Assembly: GCA_002890675.1 (NCBI GenBank)
Contig: PEFW01000016.1
Span: 1 to 57,823, forward strand
Length of the DNA stretch: 57,823 bases
Reading direction: 5' to 3'
Source of the DNA: Candidatus Methylaffinis lahnbergensis
GTDB taxonomy: Bacteria > Pseudomonadota > Alphaproteobacteria > Rhizobiales > Beijerinckiaceae
Made by a program: the position numbers and the translations under genes. How positions within the stretch are numbered: position 1 is the first letter of the stretch; each line of letters begins with the position of its first letter. Of the stretch, positions 15,444-25,593 are shown piece after piece. Under the pieces are notes generated by a model that saw only the letters and a list, made by a program, of their open reading frames with translations, searched no databases and was not told where the DNA came from.

Positions 15444-18294
15444 CCGCGTGCGACGCGCGAGATTGAGGGCGAGGAGCTTTTCCAGCGCCTCGTCGGTTGA
15501 AATATCCTCGGGCCAGCCATACGCGGCGGCGACGGCGCGGTCGAGCGCTTCATGCACATCGGCGAGCCACTGCGGGCGCTGATTATAGAGGTTGGTGAGC
15601 GTGCGCACCTTGAGCTTTTTGGCCGCGTCCGCGTCCTTCGGCAGAGTGCGGTCGGGGTAGCCCGGCGCGACCTCGGGCTCGATGCGAACGAGGTCCGGCG
15701 GATTCAGCCAAATGCGGCGAAGGCCGTCGAGTTTTTTCGCCGCTGTTGCGATGCGGATGGCGCGGGGATCGGCGGCATAGGCGGGGGCCGGAATATTCGG
15801 CGACAGGCTCTCGGGAAAGGGGAAAGTCTCGAAGGTGGTGGTCGGGGTGTAGCGCGGATCGTTGCCGACGCCAAGCCATGTCCCGAGCCGGAGCGACCAG
15901 GCCTCGTGGCGCGAATGGAGAATGCCGAAGGTCGTATCATCGTCGCGTGCGATGGCGACCGCAGCGGAATCCAAGCAGATTATCGGATGCGCCCAAACAA
16001 AAACTCTATGCTTCGAAACTCTTGGGGTTGCAACATATCGTGCGAGGTGTTGCAGTGACCTGCGCAATGCGGGACGAGGATCGCCGTGCAGCCACCATTT
16101 GGTTCTGTGCCATTGTCGCCTGAGCTGGAGTCTCGTCGGTTTCACAAATTTTGCGACATGCCCAAATGGTGCCTCGAATAGGCTTGCCTCCGTTTCAGAC
16201 ATTTCGGCGCCGAAATCTATGACCCACCGGTCCTCGTTACGTCGGACAATCCCGCTCCCATTTGTCCAAGGTCGAACCACCTCGGTGTTCGATTTACCAT
16301 TAGGATTTACCGGCATTTTTAGCCAGCTCCTGGCGAGATCACCTGGAACGTCAAACGGACCGTTTTTCTGGGTCCCGATAAATGAGACATTTCGATTTTC
16401 GGCTAAAGCACGAGCGATTCCTGCTTCGTTGGCTTCGGTGAGATCAACTCCAATTGTCTCGACAGTCGAACCATTCAGCCTGAGTGTTTCATTTGAATCG
16501 TGGTTCGTAAAACAGACAAGTGCAACGCGGACGGCCGCCCCTTCAATGATCCATGGCTCATCATTCCATGCTTCGAATATCGTAGCCCTGGTGGTTACAA
16601 AGCGTAAAGTTGGTAGGTTGTTGCCACCCGAGATCGAGTTGGTTGCGACGAGACCGGCGCGAACGCTAGTCGCTCCCTGAATGCACTCCGCCGCCTTAAC
16701 AAACCAATAGCAGACAAGGTCGGACCGCCCAGGAAGGCGATCTGCGTATATTTCCCGCAAGGATGTCACGTAATCCTCGCCTAACCCAGCAATCATGCGA
16801 CGGTCGCCCAGAAACGGCGGATTGCCGATGATGAAATCGACCCGCGGCCAATGGGCTTCGCCAAAGCTTCCGTCCGGGCGCGGCGTCAGCACCGCGTCCC
16901 GGCATTCGATCTGATCGAGCTTGCGCGGCACCGGCTCCGGCCGCGCGTAAAGCGCATGTTTCAGGCCCCATTGGATGTCGCCGATCCAGATCGTGGTGCG
17001 GGCGATCTCGGCGGCGAGCCAAGTTGATCTCGATGCCGTGGAGGATTTCCGGGCCAGCGCGGGGGGCCAGCGGCTTGAGCCCCAATTTCTCGCATTCATT
17101 GTTGACGCGGAATTCGAGATCCTTGACACGCTGGAGTGCCATGTAGAGAAAATTGCCCGAGCCGCAGGCCGGGTCGAGAATGCGCAGCGACGCGAGCCTT
17201 TCGACAAAACGCCCGCGCTCGTCTTCCGCCTTGGCCCACTCCATCGCCCGTGAACCTTTTTCCTGCGCGAGCGAGACAAGCTTTTCGATCCGCCCCTTCA
17301 CTCCGCCCATTCCGCTTCGAGCGGGCGCATGACAACGGGATCGACGATCTGAAGAATCTTCTTGGCGTCGGTGTAATGCGCGCCGATCTGGGCGCCCTTG
17401 GCGGGATCGAGGAAGCGTTCGAACAAGGTGCCGAAGATCGAGGGGTCGATTTCGGCCCATCGCATCGATCCGACCGCAACGAGCAACCCCAAATCCCCTT
17501 CGTCGAGCGGCAAAGCAGCCTGGCTGTCGAATAGACCGCCATTAAAATATGCAATGAACTCATTGCCTACTCGTCCGCCATTCGTCGCCATGGCGAAAAA
17601 CATATCGTCGAGCATGGCTTTGGCATGTTCGTGCCGGTTGCCGATATTCAACTGCTTGAGGGCCTTGCGAAAGAATCCCTCGGGCAGTAGCTTCACGTCC
17701 TCCGCGAAAAAGCAGAAGACGAGCTGCATGATGAAATGCGCCACGGCCTCCGGCGGATGGCCGCGCGATTGAAGCCGCCCCGCCAAACCCGAGAATTTAT
17801 CGGCCGCCTCCTTGGTGAGCATTTCGCGGGTCATGTGCCCGCGCAGCTTTTCCGGATCGTGGAAGACCGCATGCAGGATCGCGAATTTTTCCGGGTCGGG
17901 GAGATCGTCCAGAGTGAGATCGAAGGTCAGCGGGAGCGTGTTCGTCCAGGTGGTCACGATCCTGGCCGCGTTGGTGTCGCAGACCACATTCAACGGCGGG
18001 TGTTCGAGGTTCCAGGCATATTGCGAAAGCTGTTTCAATGCTTCGCCAAGGCTCTTTTTCTTCTTTATTGTATTCAAAGGCGAAGTAACCCTTCTTCCAG
18101 ACGTCGGCGAAGCCCGGCCTGCCGGAGGATTTGAGCGCGCCTTTCTCGAAACAATAGCGCTCGCCCGAAGGATCGTCCTCTACCGGCGTCGGATGGTTGA
18201 CAAGGCAGCAGAGATCGATGAAATGCTCTTGAGCCGTCTGCCGCTCGGTGAGCGCGACGGGCTTCCATTTCCGGATGAACTCATGCGGGGTCAT
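15426..18294 (-). pseudogene. MmeI-like type IIL restriction-modification enzyme with three frameshifts
   Basis: Four frames in sequence give one protein of about 950 residues. The N-terminus (MTPHEFIRKWKPVALTERQT) and ADVWKKGYFAFEY form the MmeI-type nuclease domain with its D-x9-ExK motif. A helical spacer follows, then the methyltransferase core with SAM motif DPACGSGNFLYM and catalytic NPPF (IIGNPPFLGDR) of N6-adenine type. A target-recognition region and a C-terminal block (FETFPFPESLSPNIPAPAYA) complete it. Breaks lie at about 18056-18069 (inside the ExK motif, which now reads EYN), about 17300-17301 (one base lost in the GAAGTG context) and about 17018-17022 (one extra G). The family cuts and methylates DNA in one polypeptide. 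As written the gene is dead, although the 617-codon downstream frame still holds NPPF and the recognition part. Its stop codon lies in the repeat at 15249-15443. Confidence 0.85.
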
Positions 18295-18431
18295 GCCGAA
18301 GGTTTAGCATGATTCGGCGGCAAGTTGTGGGAAGGACTTGCAGCCATCTTCGTCTGCTTATAAGCCCCCGATTAGCGGGGCCGCGCCGCTCGCTCCGCCA
18401 GACGCGTCTATCCGCGCCAATAAGAGCCACA

Positions 18432-19640
18432 ATGCCGATGCGGTCGTTGGATGATTTCGCTTATTCCAAATTGGCGGAGCTCGAGCGCGCCACGTTGCGC
18501 CGCACGCTTGCCGAGACCCTGCGCGAGGATGGCCTGTGGGTCAAGCGCGACGGCCGCCGCTTGCTGTCCTTCTCCTGCAACGATTATCTCAACCTCTCCC
18601 ATCACCCGGCGCTCAAGGCGGCCGCCACGGCCGCGATTGCGCACTATGGCGTGGGCGCCGGCGCCTCGCGCCTCGTCACCGGCAACAATCCTTTATTTCG
18701 CGAGCTGGAGGAGAGGCTCGCGCGGCTCAAGGGAACCGAAGCCGCCTGCGTTTTCGGTTCCGGCTATCTCGCCAATGCCGGCATCATCCCGGCCCTTGCG
18801 GGCGCGTCGGATCTCATTTTGATCGACGAACTCGCGCACGCCTGCCTATGGGCTGGGACAAACTTGTCGCGCGCGCGGACGTTGGTCCTCCGCCATAACG
18901 ATGTTGCTCATGCAAAAGCGTTGCTCAGCGAAAACCGCGCCCGCGCGCGAAACACCTTGCTCGTCACGGATGGCGTGTTTTCCATGGACGGCGATCTTGC
19001 GCCCTTGCAGGAGCTCGCGGCCCTCTGCGCCGCTTTCGATACTTGGCTCATGACCGACGACGCGCATGGCCTTGGCGTGATCGGTGGCGGGCGCGGCTCG
19101 GCATTCGCGGCTGGCGGCGCGCGCGTGCCATTGCAAATGGGGACCTTGTCCAAGGCGATCGGCGGCTATGGCGGATATTTATGCGCATCGCGGGCCGTGA
19201 TCGATTTGATGAAAACCCGCGCGCGGACTTTGATTTATTCGACCGCCTTGCCGCCCGCGATGGTGGCGGCGGCGATCGCCGCCTTGACGATCATCGAAAG
19301 CGAGCCAGAACTGACCGCAAAACCTCTCGCCAAGGCGCGGGCGTTCACCTCTCATCTTGGCCTTGCGCAAGCGCAAAGCCCGATTGTCCCGCTCATCATC
19401 GGCGAGCCGGAGGCGGCGTTGCAACTATCCAACAAACTGGCGGACGAAGGTTTCCTCGTGACACCGATCCGTCCGCCGACGGTCCCGGTTGGTACCGCGC
19501 GGCTACGCTTCGCCTTCACTGCCCTGCATCCCGACGAAGAGATCGCCCGCCTCGCCGAGGCCGTGCGGCCGCTCGTCGCATTAGCGCCCGCGCGCAGGGA
19601 AATCCCCAAGGAAATGGCCAAGTGTCCGCCGTCTTCATAA
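18432..19640 (+). CDS. bioF: 8-amino-7-oxononanoate synthase BioF
   Basis: This 402-residue PLP enzyme joins pimeloyl-ACP (or pimeloyl-CoA) and alanine to make 7-keto-8-aminopelargonate in biotin synthesis. Typical blocks are SCNDYLNLSHHP, GVGAGASRLVTGNN, the PLP Asp region TDDAHGLGVIG and the Schiff-base lysine in GTLSKAIGGYGGYL. The frame is open to 18309, but the protein family begins close to MPMRSLDDFAYSKLAELERA, so the ATG at 18432 is chosen; only a weak aagag precedes it. bioD overlaps its end. No BirA operator was recognised, and bioA and bioB are not in the window. Confidence 0.94.
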   Translation: MPMRSLDDFAYSKLAELERATLRRTLAETLREDGLWVKRDGRRLLSFSCNDYLNLSHHPALKAAATAAIAHYGVGAGASRLVTGNNPLFRELEERLARLKGTEAACVFGSGYLANAGIIPALAGASDLILIDELAHACLWAGTNLSRARTLVLRHNDVAHAKALLSENRARARNTLLVTDGVFSMDGDLAPLQELAALCAAFDTWLMTDDAHGLGVIGGGRGSAFAAGGARVPLQMGTLSKAIGGYGGYLCASRAVIDLMKTRARTLIYSTALPPAMVAAAIAALTIIESEPELTAKPLAKARAFTSHLGLAQAQSPIVPLIIGEPEAALQLSNKLADEGFLVTPIRPPTVPVGTARLRFAFTALHPDEEIARLAEAVRPLVALAPARREIPKEMAKCPPSS

Positions 19641-20299
19641 CCGGCACCGGGACCGGTGTTGGGAAGACTTTTGTCGCCGCGGGACTCATCCGTTATTTCC
19701 GCGCGCTCGGACAACCGGTCGCTGCTTTGAAACCTCTCGTGAGCGGCTTCGACCTGGCCGCGCCTTCAGGCAGCGATCCGGCCGTGCTCCTCGAGGCGCT
19801 AGGCCGCGAAGTCACGCCGGAGGAACTCAACCGCATCTCGCCGTGGCGCTTTCGCGCGCCGCTTTCCCCGGACATGGCGGCGCGGGCGGAAAATAAAGCA
19901 ATCGATTTTCAGGCGGTCGTCGATTTGGCCCACACGGCAATCGCTGGAACCGACGGCGCCCTGCTGATCGAAGGCATCGGCGGCATCATGGTCCCGCTTG
20001 ACGCGCGCCACACGGTGCTGGATTTGATGATCGCGCTCAACCAGCCATTGATCCTCGTCGCCGGCAGTTATCTTGGGACGCTTAGCCATGTCCTTTCCGC
20101 GCAGGAGGTGATTTTGCGGCGCACGCTCGATCTCCGCGCCATTGTCGTCAGCGAGACCGAGGGCGCGCCGGTGCCGCTCGACGCGACATTGGCGACGCTC
20201 GCCAATTTCGCCAAAGCCCCATTGCTTGGCTTGGGACGGCGAGTTCCGGCGAGGCAAACCGACGCGGTCTTTCAGCATCTGGCGAAGCTGATCGCTTGA
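19622..20299 (+). CDS. bioD: Dethiobiotin synthetase BioD
   Basis: This 225-residue ATP-dependent enzyme closes the ureido ring of dethiobiotin from 7,8-diaminopelargonate and CO2. The P-loop is at the N-terminus (ITGTGTGVGKTFVAAGL), followed by ALKPLVSG and the substrate-binding block IEGIGGIMVPLD. The frame requires a GTG start at 19622, inside bioF and 19 nt before its stop; a nearby ATG at 19614 is out of frame. The overlap points to translational coupling, so BioF and BioD should be made together. The reaction between them needs BioA, which is elsewhere. Confidence 0.93.
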   Translation: MSAVFITGTGTGVGKTFVAAGLIRYFRALGQPVAALKPLVSGFDLAAPSGSDPAVLLEALGREVTPEELNRISPWRFRAPLSPDMAARAENKAIDFQAVVDLAHTAIAGTDGALLIEGIGGIMVPLDARHTVLDLMIALNQPLILVAGSYLGTLSHVLSAQEVILRRTLDLRAIVVSETEGAPVPLDATLATLANFAKAPLLGLGRRVPARQTDAVFQHLAKLIA

Positions 20300-20784
20300 T
20301 ATCGACTTCGTCCAACCTCCAGTGCGCGGCGGCCGGGGCAGGCCGATTCAGTAAAAGGGTCGGTCAACCTGGGAACAGGCGATGGGCGTTTCCAATAAAG
20401 GAAAAGACGTTGCGCGGCGTCTTGCCGCTTGGCTCATTCCTTCCACTCAGCCTAGCTAAAGTGTATTGAGAAAACTGACCAGGTCTCCCTTTTTGCTCGT
20501 CCGTGAAACCGGTGTTGAAGCGGTGGTCACAAAAATTCACCGCGTCAAGCAGGGTGGCCGCCTAGCGATTGTGGAAACAGGACGCGCCGGCCACCTCGCG
20601 CTCAATGAGGTTGGCGGGCGGGTAATGCGGCCTGTCGCGTCCGCAGCCATCCCCATCCGCATTAGGAAAAGCCGGGATGGGAGCCGGTGCTGCCAGGCGG
20701 CTGGAAGAGGGCCGGCCAATAATGGCGCCCCCCTCTCCTCCAGCCCGGTCCTCGCGTTGCTAACGGTATCGGGGCCCGGCTTCG
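20300..20784. other. Intergenic region between bioD and the haloperoxidase gene
   Basis: About 485 bases between convergent genes. A 6-bp stem (aagacg with cgtctt, around 20404-20423) could be a weak transcript end. The only open frame of size (20466-20846, plus) has no recognisable domain and runs into the opposite-strand gene, so it is not called. Confidence 0.4.
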
Positions 20785-22326
20785 TCAGTGGACGGGCTGA
20801 AAGGCGTGCGCGAAAACATAGTCGCCCACGTTATTGCCGACTTTGATGCCCTCGTCGGCGTCGAACTGCCAATGCACGCCCATATAAACCCGGCTTTGTG
20901 CGTTGTCGAATTCGGCCTCGCTAAACGATTTGAAGTGTTCGGGTATGAACGGCCGGTTCATCTTGGTTTCAACATCAACATCATTCTTGCCGTCCCATTC
21001 GCTGGAAATAAAATTAAACGGCGTTGCGTCCGGCCAGAACTTGCGCAGGATTTCGAACAGGGCTCCGCCAAATGTCGCATGGCCCGATGTATAGGATGGG
21101 AATGGCGGCGTGAAGTTCGGACCCGCAGTGTTGGTGTCCTGCGCGCCAAGCGGGTAAAACGCCGGATCGGCCGGTAAGGGGGGCACCGCGTTGCGAATTC
21201 CCGTAATGGGCCGCCAGTACTGGTAGAAATATTTCGACTCCCACGCGGCGATGCCTGCATCAGCCAGGGATGTATTTACCAGCGCAAACAAACGCGCTAT
21301 GTCCGGAACTCCGAGCATCTTCTGCTGGAGGGCGATTGTTCGCGTAACCATATTGTACTCCCGCGCTGGAGCGCATATCTCCGGCGTTCCGTCGTATGAC
21401 CAGAACTTAGCTATATACGTCTGCCTGTCGGTTCGGCTCGTATTCGTGCGATGCAACGGGTCTCCGCCAAGGCGATACACTTCATTGAAGGCCTGCTTAT
21501 AGGCATGGCTTGTCAGGGAAGGCGGAGGCGGAGGGCGAAACTGGTCCGCGGACGTCATCACGAACGGCTTGACCTTCGGCCAGTTCCCACCGAGCGCAAC
21601 CTTTAAGCCGCTGATCGGATCAATTTGCCATAAGCCGGGCGCAGTATTTGCGGGGAAGCATGTGACATCACCTGGAGCGCATGTGGCCATGACACGCGGT
21701 TCAGGCAATTGTGAGCCATCGTTCAAACGCAGCGCAAGAATTGCCTTTGCAGCTAGGTGTCCGAGCGCGGCGCCAGCATAAATGGAGTCTTGGCTGCCGG
21801 GGATGCTAACAATGTCCATGTCAAAAAGCTCGTCTAGGCGGCCCTTTTGACCGGGATATAGAGCGACCAAGGTGTCGTGCGCCGCCTGGGCGATGGCCCT
21901 ATCCATCGATACGTCGCCCGAAACGGACGGAATGCCGGTATAGCTCACGAATCTTTTCGAAATGGCATTTTCAGCATCGAACATAGCGATATAAACGATC
22001 GCCAGCGCACGGGCCGTCCGAGGTGGACCAAACTGCTCGCCGAAACAGCGTGGATTTGCCTTATCCGGCGTATGGTCGATCGCCGTCGTGTCGAGGGCGA
22101 TCTCATTCCACGTCAAAAAACGATCAAGAGTGCCGGCAGGGGTGCGCGGCGGCTTCATCGAAGAGCAAGTGACAACTCCGTTTCCCGCCGGAACGGCAAG
22201 CAAACGTTCCATTTCCTTGGCGTTTTCGCCCGTAAGCGACGATTGCGCGTTTGCTGCCGAGCCGGCCAGGGCGAGCATGCCCAGCAGGGCCGCAGCGATC
22301 AGCGCATCGAAAATTCTGCCAGACAT
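20785..22326 (-). CDS. Exported vanadium-dependent haloperoxidase-like protein
   Basis: This is a protein of about 513 residues of the PAP2/vanadium haloperoxidase superfamily. The predicted signal peptide (IFDALIAAALLGMLALAGSA) argues for the ATG at 22326, although the frame is open to 22449 and no good ribosome binding site is seen. The vanadate-pocket residues are in place: Lys and Arg-Pro in ESKYFYQYWRPITG, the PSYTSGHATFGGA block with its acid-base His, and RVYMGVHWQFDADEG with the vanadate-linked His. Four cysteines sit in the middle region. The family oxidises halides with hydrogen peroxide or acts as an acid phosphatase; which applies cannot be read from the sequence. It is isolated. 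Confidence 0.85.
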   Translation of the reverse strand: MSGRIFDALIAAALLGMLALAGSAANAQSSLTGENAKEMERLLAVPAGNGVVTCSSMKPPRTPAGTLDRFLTWNEIALDTTAIDHTPDKANPRCFGEQFGPPRTARALAIVYIAMFDAENAISKRFVSYTGIPSVSGDVSMDRAIAQAAHDTLVALYPGQKGRLDELFDMDIVSIPGSQDSIYAGAALGHLAAKAILALRLNDGSQLPEPRVMATCAPGDVTCFPANTAPGLWQIDPISGLKVALGGNWPKVKPFVMTSADQFRPPPPPSLTSHAYKQAFNEVYRLGGDPLHRTNTSRTDRQTYIAKFWSYDGTPEICAPAREYNMVTRTIALQQKMLGVPDIARLFALVNTSLADAGIAAWESKYFYQYWRPITGIRNAVPPLPADPAFYPLGAQDTNTAGPNFTPPFPSYTSGHATFGGALFEILRKFWPDATPFNFISSEWDGKNDVDVETKMNRPFIPEHFKSFSEAEFDNAQSRVYMGVHWQFDADEGIKVGNNVGDYVFAHAFQPVH

Positions 22327-22597
22327 CTGGCGTTCGCTGAAATCCACTTTGGCCGTTCGGACGTTGACTTCAACTGGAAATCCTAGTCTCTCGACCGGTG
22401 AAGCGATGGAAGCAGCGACAAATTGCACTCGTTTCACGATCACTTCCACATTTGTTAACTTTACCGACTTGCTTGTTGTTAATCAGAACCGTGTTTATGG
22501 ATCCGTCTGGCGGCGCACTCCTTTTCTGTTTTTGTAGCTAGATGCCTAAGACTTGCTCTGCATTCGCAATCGTAAGAAGTTAAGCGGCCAATTCTCT

Positions 22598-22966
22598 TCA
22601 GGAACCGCGGACGATCAGCGTGCCCTTCATGCTCCCTTTGGCCATCTTAGGCAACATAAACTGCAACACTGTCGTCCCGGGCGCACCCCTTAAATTGGGG
22701 ATGCGGATCCTGGTGCCAGCTCACCGCCTGACTGTTGGCAGCGTCTCGGCCGGCATAGTCACTTGCCAAAACTCGCCGCCAATGAGATAAACAAAGCCGG
22801 TATTGCAACAAATCCGCTTCGAGCCGCGCGCGGGCGGCGCGAAAACTTTGACCTGCCGAGCCATTTTGATGACATTATCCTGGGACACGAGATATAGCTC
22901 CTTCGCAAAAGACGTGGGGGCTCGTCCCGACCGTACAACGCAACCGATTCTCCTTGCCTTTACCAA
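22598..22966 (-). pseudogene. Possible small gene interrupted by an in-frame TGA
   Basis: A minus-strand frame starting near 22966 or at MARQVKVFAPP reads to LPTVRR and stops at 22721. The same frame then stays open with AGTRIRIPNLRGAPGTTVLQ and FMLPKMAKGSMKGTLIVRGS to about 22598. The second part looks like the end of a small beta-sandwich, cupredoxin-like protein (MKGTLIV ending), but no copper ligands are certain. It may be a gene broken by one nonsense change, or not a gene. The rest of the 22450-23109 stretch shows nothing else. Confidence 0.3.
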
Positions 22967-23109
22967 GTTTGGCGCAGCTCTCCTCCATTAGGTAAAAAAT
23001 GTTCAATTAGTTCAGGGGAATACTTTATATTCAAGGGACAGCCCGTCCTAAGGTACAGCCCGGTGCCAAGTTCTTGCGTTGTTTGTTTTGTGCGGTCGGA
23101 CCGAGATCG

Positions 23110-25593
23110 ATGAGTCTATTTTTGTTAAGGGTCCCGGTCCGGGATTGGGGTTTCCGCCGCCCGGCGAGGGGGGCGGCGCTATTTCTGTTCGCGAGCGTGA
23201 TGCTTGCCGCCTGCACGATTCCGCCGCCGTTTCCGCCGCCGGTGGGAACAAATGAACCGCCGGACGCGATGGACCAAATTCGCGCCGCCGACTTGCAGCC
23301 GCGGTTTCCGCAATCCACTCCCACTGCCGACACGGGAACGGGGGCGAATAGGCCCCAGCTTTATTACGGGAGCTCGGGCGGGCAAGCTACGGGCCCGGCG
23401 GCGGCCTCGCCCGACCCTGCCCCTGGCGCGGGCGCAAGCACGGCCCCAGGCGACGGCGTCAATTTGAACTTCGAGGACACTCCCGTGAGCGCCGTGGCGA
23501 AAGTCATTTTGGGCGACATTCTAGGGGTGGGTTATTCAATCGATCCGCGCGTGCAAGGAACCATCAGCCTTTCCTCGGGACGTCCGGTTCCGAAATCCGA
23601 GGTGTTGTTCGTCCTGGAGAGCGCCTTGCACACGAGCAATGCGGTATTGGTGCATGATGCCGGGGGCTACCACATCGTTCCGGCGGACGACGCCATCGGC
23701 AGCGGCCACGTCGATCGCGCGGCGGCGGGACGCAATGCGGAGCCTGGTTATGGAATCTCGGTGGTCCCGTTGCGGCATGTCTCGGTGCAAACGATCACGA
23801 AACTTTTGGAAAGCTTCGCGACAAAACCAGGTTCGATCCGGGCCGACCCGACAAACAACCTGGTTCTCGTCGTCGGCAACGGAACCGAGCGCCGCACGGC
23901 CGTCGACACCATCCTCAGCTTCGACGAAGATTGGATGGCCGGCCAATCGGTCGGTATTTTTCCGGTCCATAGCACGCAGCCCGAGCCTTTGGTTGCCGAG
24001 CTCGAAAAAATTCTGGACTCTGGAGAAGACGGCCTTAGCCAGCGTTTGGTCAAGCTGCAACCCGTGAGCCGCATGAACGCCGTCCTTGTGGTGGCGCGCA
24101 AGCCCGAACTGCTGCGCGCCGCCGAGAAATGGATTAGCCGTCTCGATAATTCGGCCGTGGCGAGCACTGGCGTCAAGGTCTATAAGGTCCGCTACGGCGA
24201 CTGCGTCAAGATCGCGAAGTTGCTCAGCGTTTTGTTCACCGGAGGCACCCCAGGCACGGCCGAGTCGCCCACCAACCAAATCGCGCCAGGCGGGGGGGCG
24301 ACGGCTCTGTCCGCCGCGGCCGGAGGTCAGCCGGGGCAAGGCCAAACGCAAGGGTTAGGAGGGCAACAGCAATCGCCGTTTGGGGGGTTGGGCGGCGGCG
24401 GCGGATTGGGCGGAGGCGGCGGATTGGGCGGTGGCGGCGGATTGGGCGGCGGCGGGGGATTGGGCGGCGGCGGGTTGGGCGGCGGCGGCGGATTGGGCGG
24501 CGGCGGCGGCGGATTGGGCGGCGGCGGGGGCCGGGGCGGCGGCGCTGGGACGCCAGAGGAAGGGTTCGAGACGGCTGGCTTTGCGGGAGGTTTCGGCGGC
24601 GGCGGCGGCCCGGGCGGAGGGCGCGCGCTTCTGCCAGGGGTCCGGATCCTGCCGGATGTCTCGAATAATACGGTCGTAATCTATGCCAATGCGGAGACTT
24701 ACCGGCTGATTGAAAAGGCGCTCGATCAGCTCGATCGTCCCCAATTGCAGGTCGCCGTCGACGTGACCATCGCCGAAGTCACGCTCAACGACAGCCTCAG
24801 TTACGGCGTTCAGTTCTTTCTGGGAAGGCTCGGTGCGCTAAATAATTTTAATACTGGCGTCGAGGCAATTAACACGCCGGACGGAGCGCCCCCGACCACC
24901 CAACCGGGCTTCAATCTATTGATTGGCTCCAAGCTCACCCCGCATGTCATCATCCATGCCTTGCAGGATTATACCACTACCAAGATCCTTTCAAATCCAT
25001 CGCTCGTCGTCGTCAACAATCAGGTGGCGACCTTGACGGTCGGCAACCAGATACCGGTCGAGACAGGCACGGCGAATGTGCTGTCGGCGACCACTGCCGC
25101 CTCCAGTACCGTCTTCAATTCTGTCTCTTACCAGAATACGGGCATTATTTTGCGCATCCAGCCGCGCATCAACGCCAATGGGAGTGTAAGCCTCGATATC
25201 GAGCAGGAGATCAGCGAATGCGCGAATTGCTCAACGACCACGCCCAATCTTACGCCGACAATCAACGAACGTAGGGTCAAGAGTTCGATCCTGGTCGCGA
25301 ACGGCCAGACCGTCTTGCTCGCCGGCCTCATCAGCGAGACCCAGAACGGCGAGCGCGCTGGTGTTCCGCTTCTCGATCAAATTCCCATCATCGGCGAAGC
25401 GTTCACTCCCACCAACACCAGAAACCTTATGCGCACCGAGCTTATCATCTTCATCCGGCCGCAGGTTATTCGCGACGGCGTCGATGCCTCGGTCGTCGCC
25501 GAGGAGCTCCGTTCCAAGTTAAGAGGCGACAAAGTTGGCACGGCGCACCCGCCGGGCGCCGTGACCCCATATCCGCTCGGGCTGGTGCAATGA
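23110..25593 (+). CDS. gspD: Type II secretion system secretin GspD
   Basis: This is an 827-residue outer-membrane secretin lipoprotein. The signal ends in a lipobox (LAAC, Cys35). A proline-rich linker precedes the N0-N2 domains (NFEDTPVSAVAKVILGDILG; YGISVVPLRHVSVQ; IFPVHSTQPEPLVAELEKIL). A glycine-rich insert of LGGGGG units (about 423-500) interrupts the N3 region. The secretin channel domain follows (VAVDVTIAEVTLNDSLSYGV; NPSLVVVNNQVATLTVG; LIIFIRPQVIRD). The product forms the pore through which folded proteins leave the periplasm. The prepilin peptidase gene overlaps its stop by 4 nt. Other gsp genes are not in the window, so the apparatus would need them elsewhere. The start is the ATG at 23110, followed by a hydrophobic signal. 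Confidence 0.93.
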   Translation: MSLFLLRVPVRDWGFRRPARGAALFLFASVMLAACTIPPPFPPPVGTNEPPDAMDQIRAADLQPRFPQSTPTADTGTGANRPQLYYGSSGGQATGPAAASPDPAPGAGASTAPGDGVNLNFEDTPVSAVAKVILGDILGVGYSIDPRVQGTISLSSGRPVPKSEVLFVLESALHTSNAVLVHDAGGYHIVPADDAIGSGHVDRAAAGRNAEPGYGISVVPLRHVSVQTITKLLESFATKPGSIRADPTNNLVLVVGNGTERRTAVDTILSFDEDWMAGQSVGIFPVHSTQPEPLVAELEKILDSGEDGLSQRLVKLQPVSRMNAVLVVARKPELLRAAEKWISRLDNSAVASTGVKVYKVRYGDCVKIAKLLSVLFTGGTPGTAESPTNQIAPGGGATALSAAAGGQPGQGQTQGLGGQQQSPFGGLGGGGGLGGGGGLGGGGGLGGGGGLGGGGLGGGGGLGGGGGGLGGGGGRGGGAGTPEEGFETAGFAGGFGGGGGPGGGRALLPGVRILPDVSNNTVVIYANAETYRLIEKALDQLDRPQLQVAVDVTIAEVTLNDSLSYGVQFFLGRLGALNNFNTGVEAINTPDGAPPTTQPGFNLLIGSKLTPHVIIHALQDYTTTKILSNPSLVVVNNQVATLTVGNQIPVETGTANVLSATTAASSTVFNSVSYQNTGIILRIQPRINANGSVSLDIEQEISECANCSTTTPNLTPTINERRVKSSILVANGQTVLLAGLISETQNGERAGVPLLDQIPIIGEAFTPTNTRNLMRTELIIFIRPQVIRDGVDASVVAEELRSKLRGDKVGTAHPPGAVTPYPLGLVQ
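24385..24535 (+). repeat. In-frame minisatellite coding for LGGGGG units in gspD
   Basis: Units of 15-21 bp (ttgggcggcggcggcgga type) are repeated about eight times within gspD and code for LGGGGG or LGGGG. Length changes in steps of three bases keep the frame, so copy number could vary without inactivating the gene. Confidence 0.85.

Noticed and set aside
20466..20846. 126-codon plus-strand open frame after bioD
   Set aside because: It has no domain, no ribosome binding site, and overlaps the end of the opposite haloperoxidase gene.
24385..24535. G-rich short repeats considered as a regulatory or CRISPR-like array
   Set aside because: They are continuous coding repeats of glycine and leucine within gspD.
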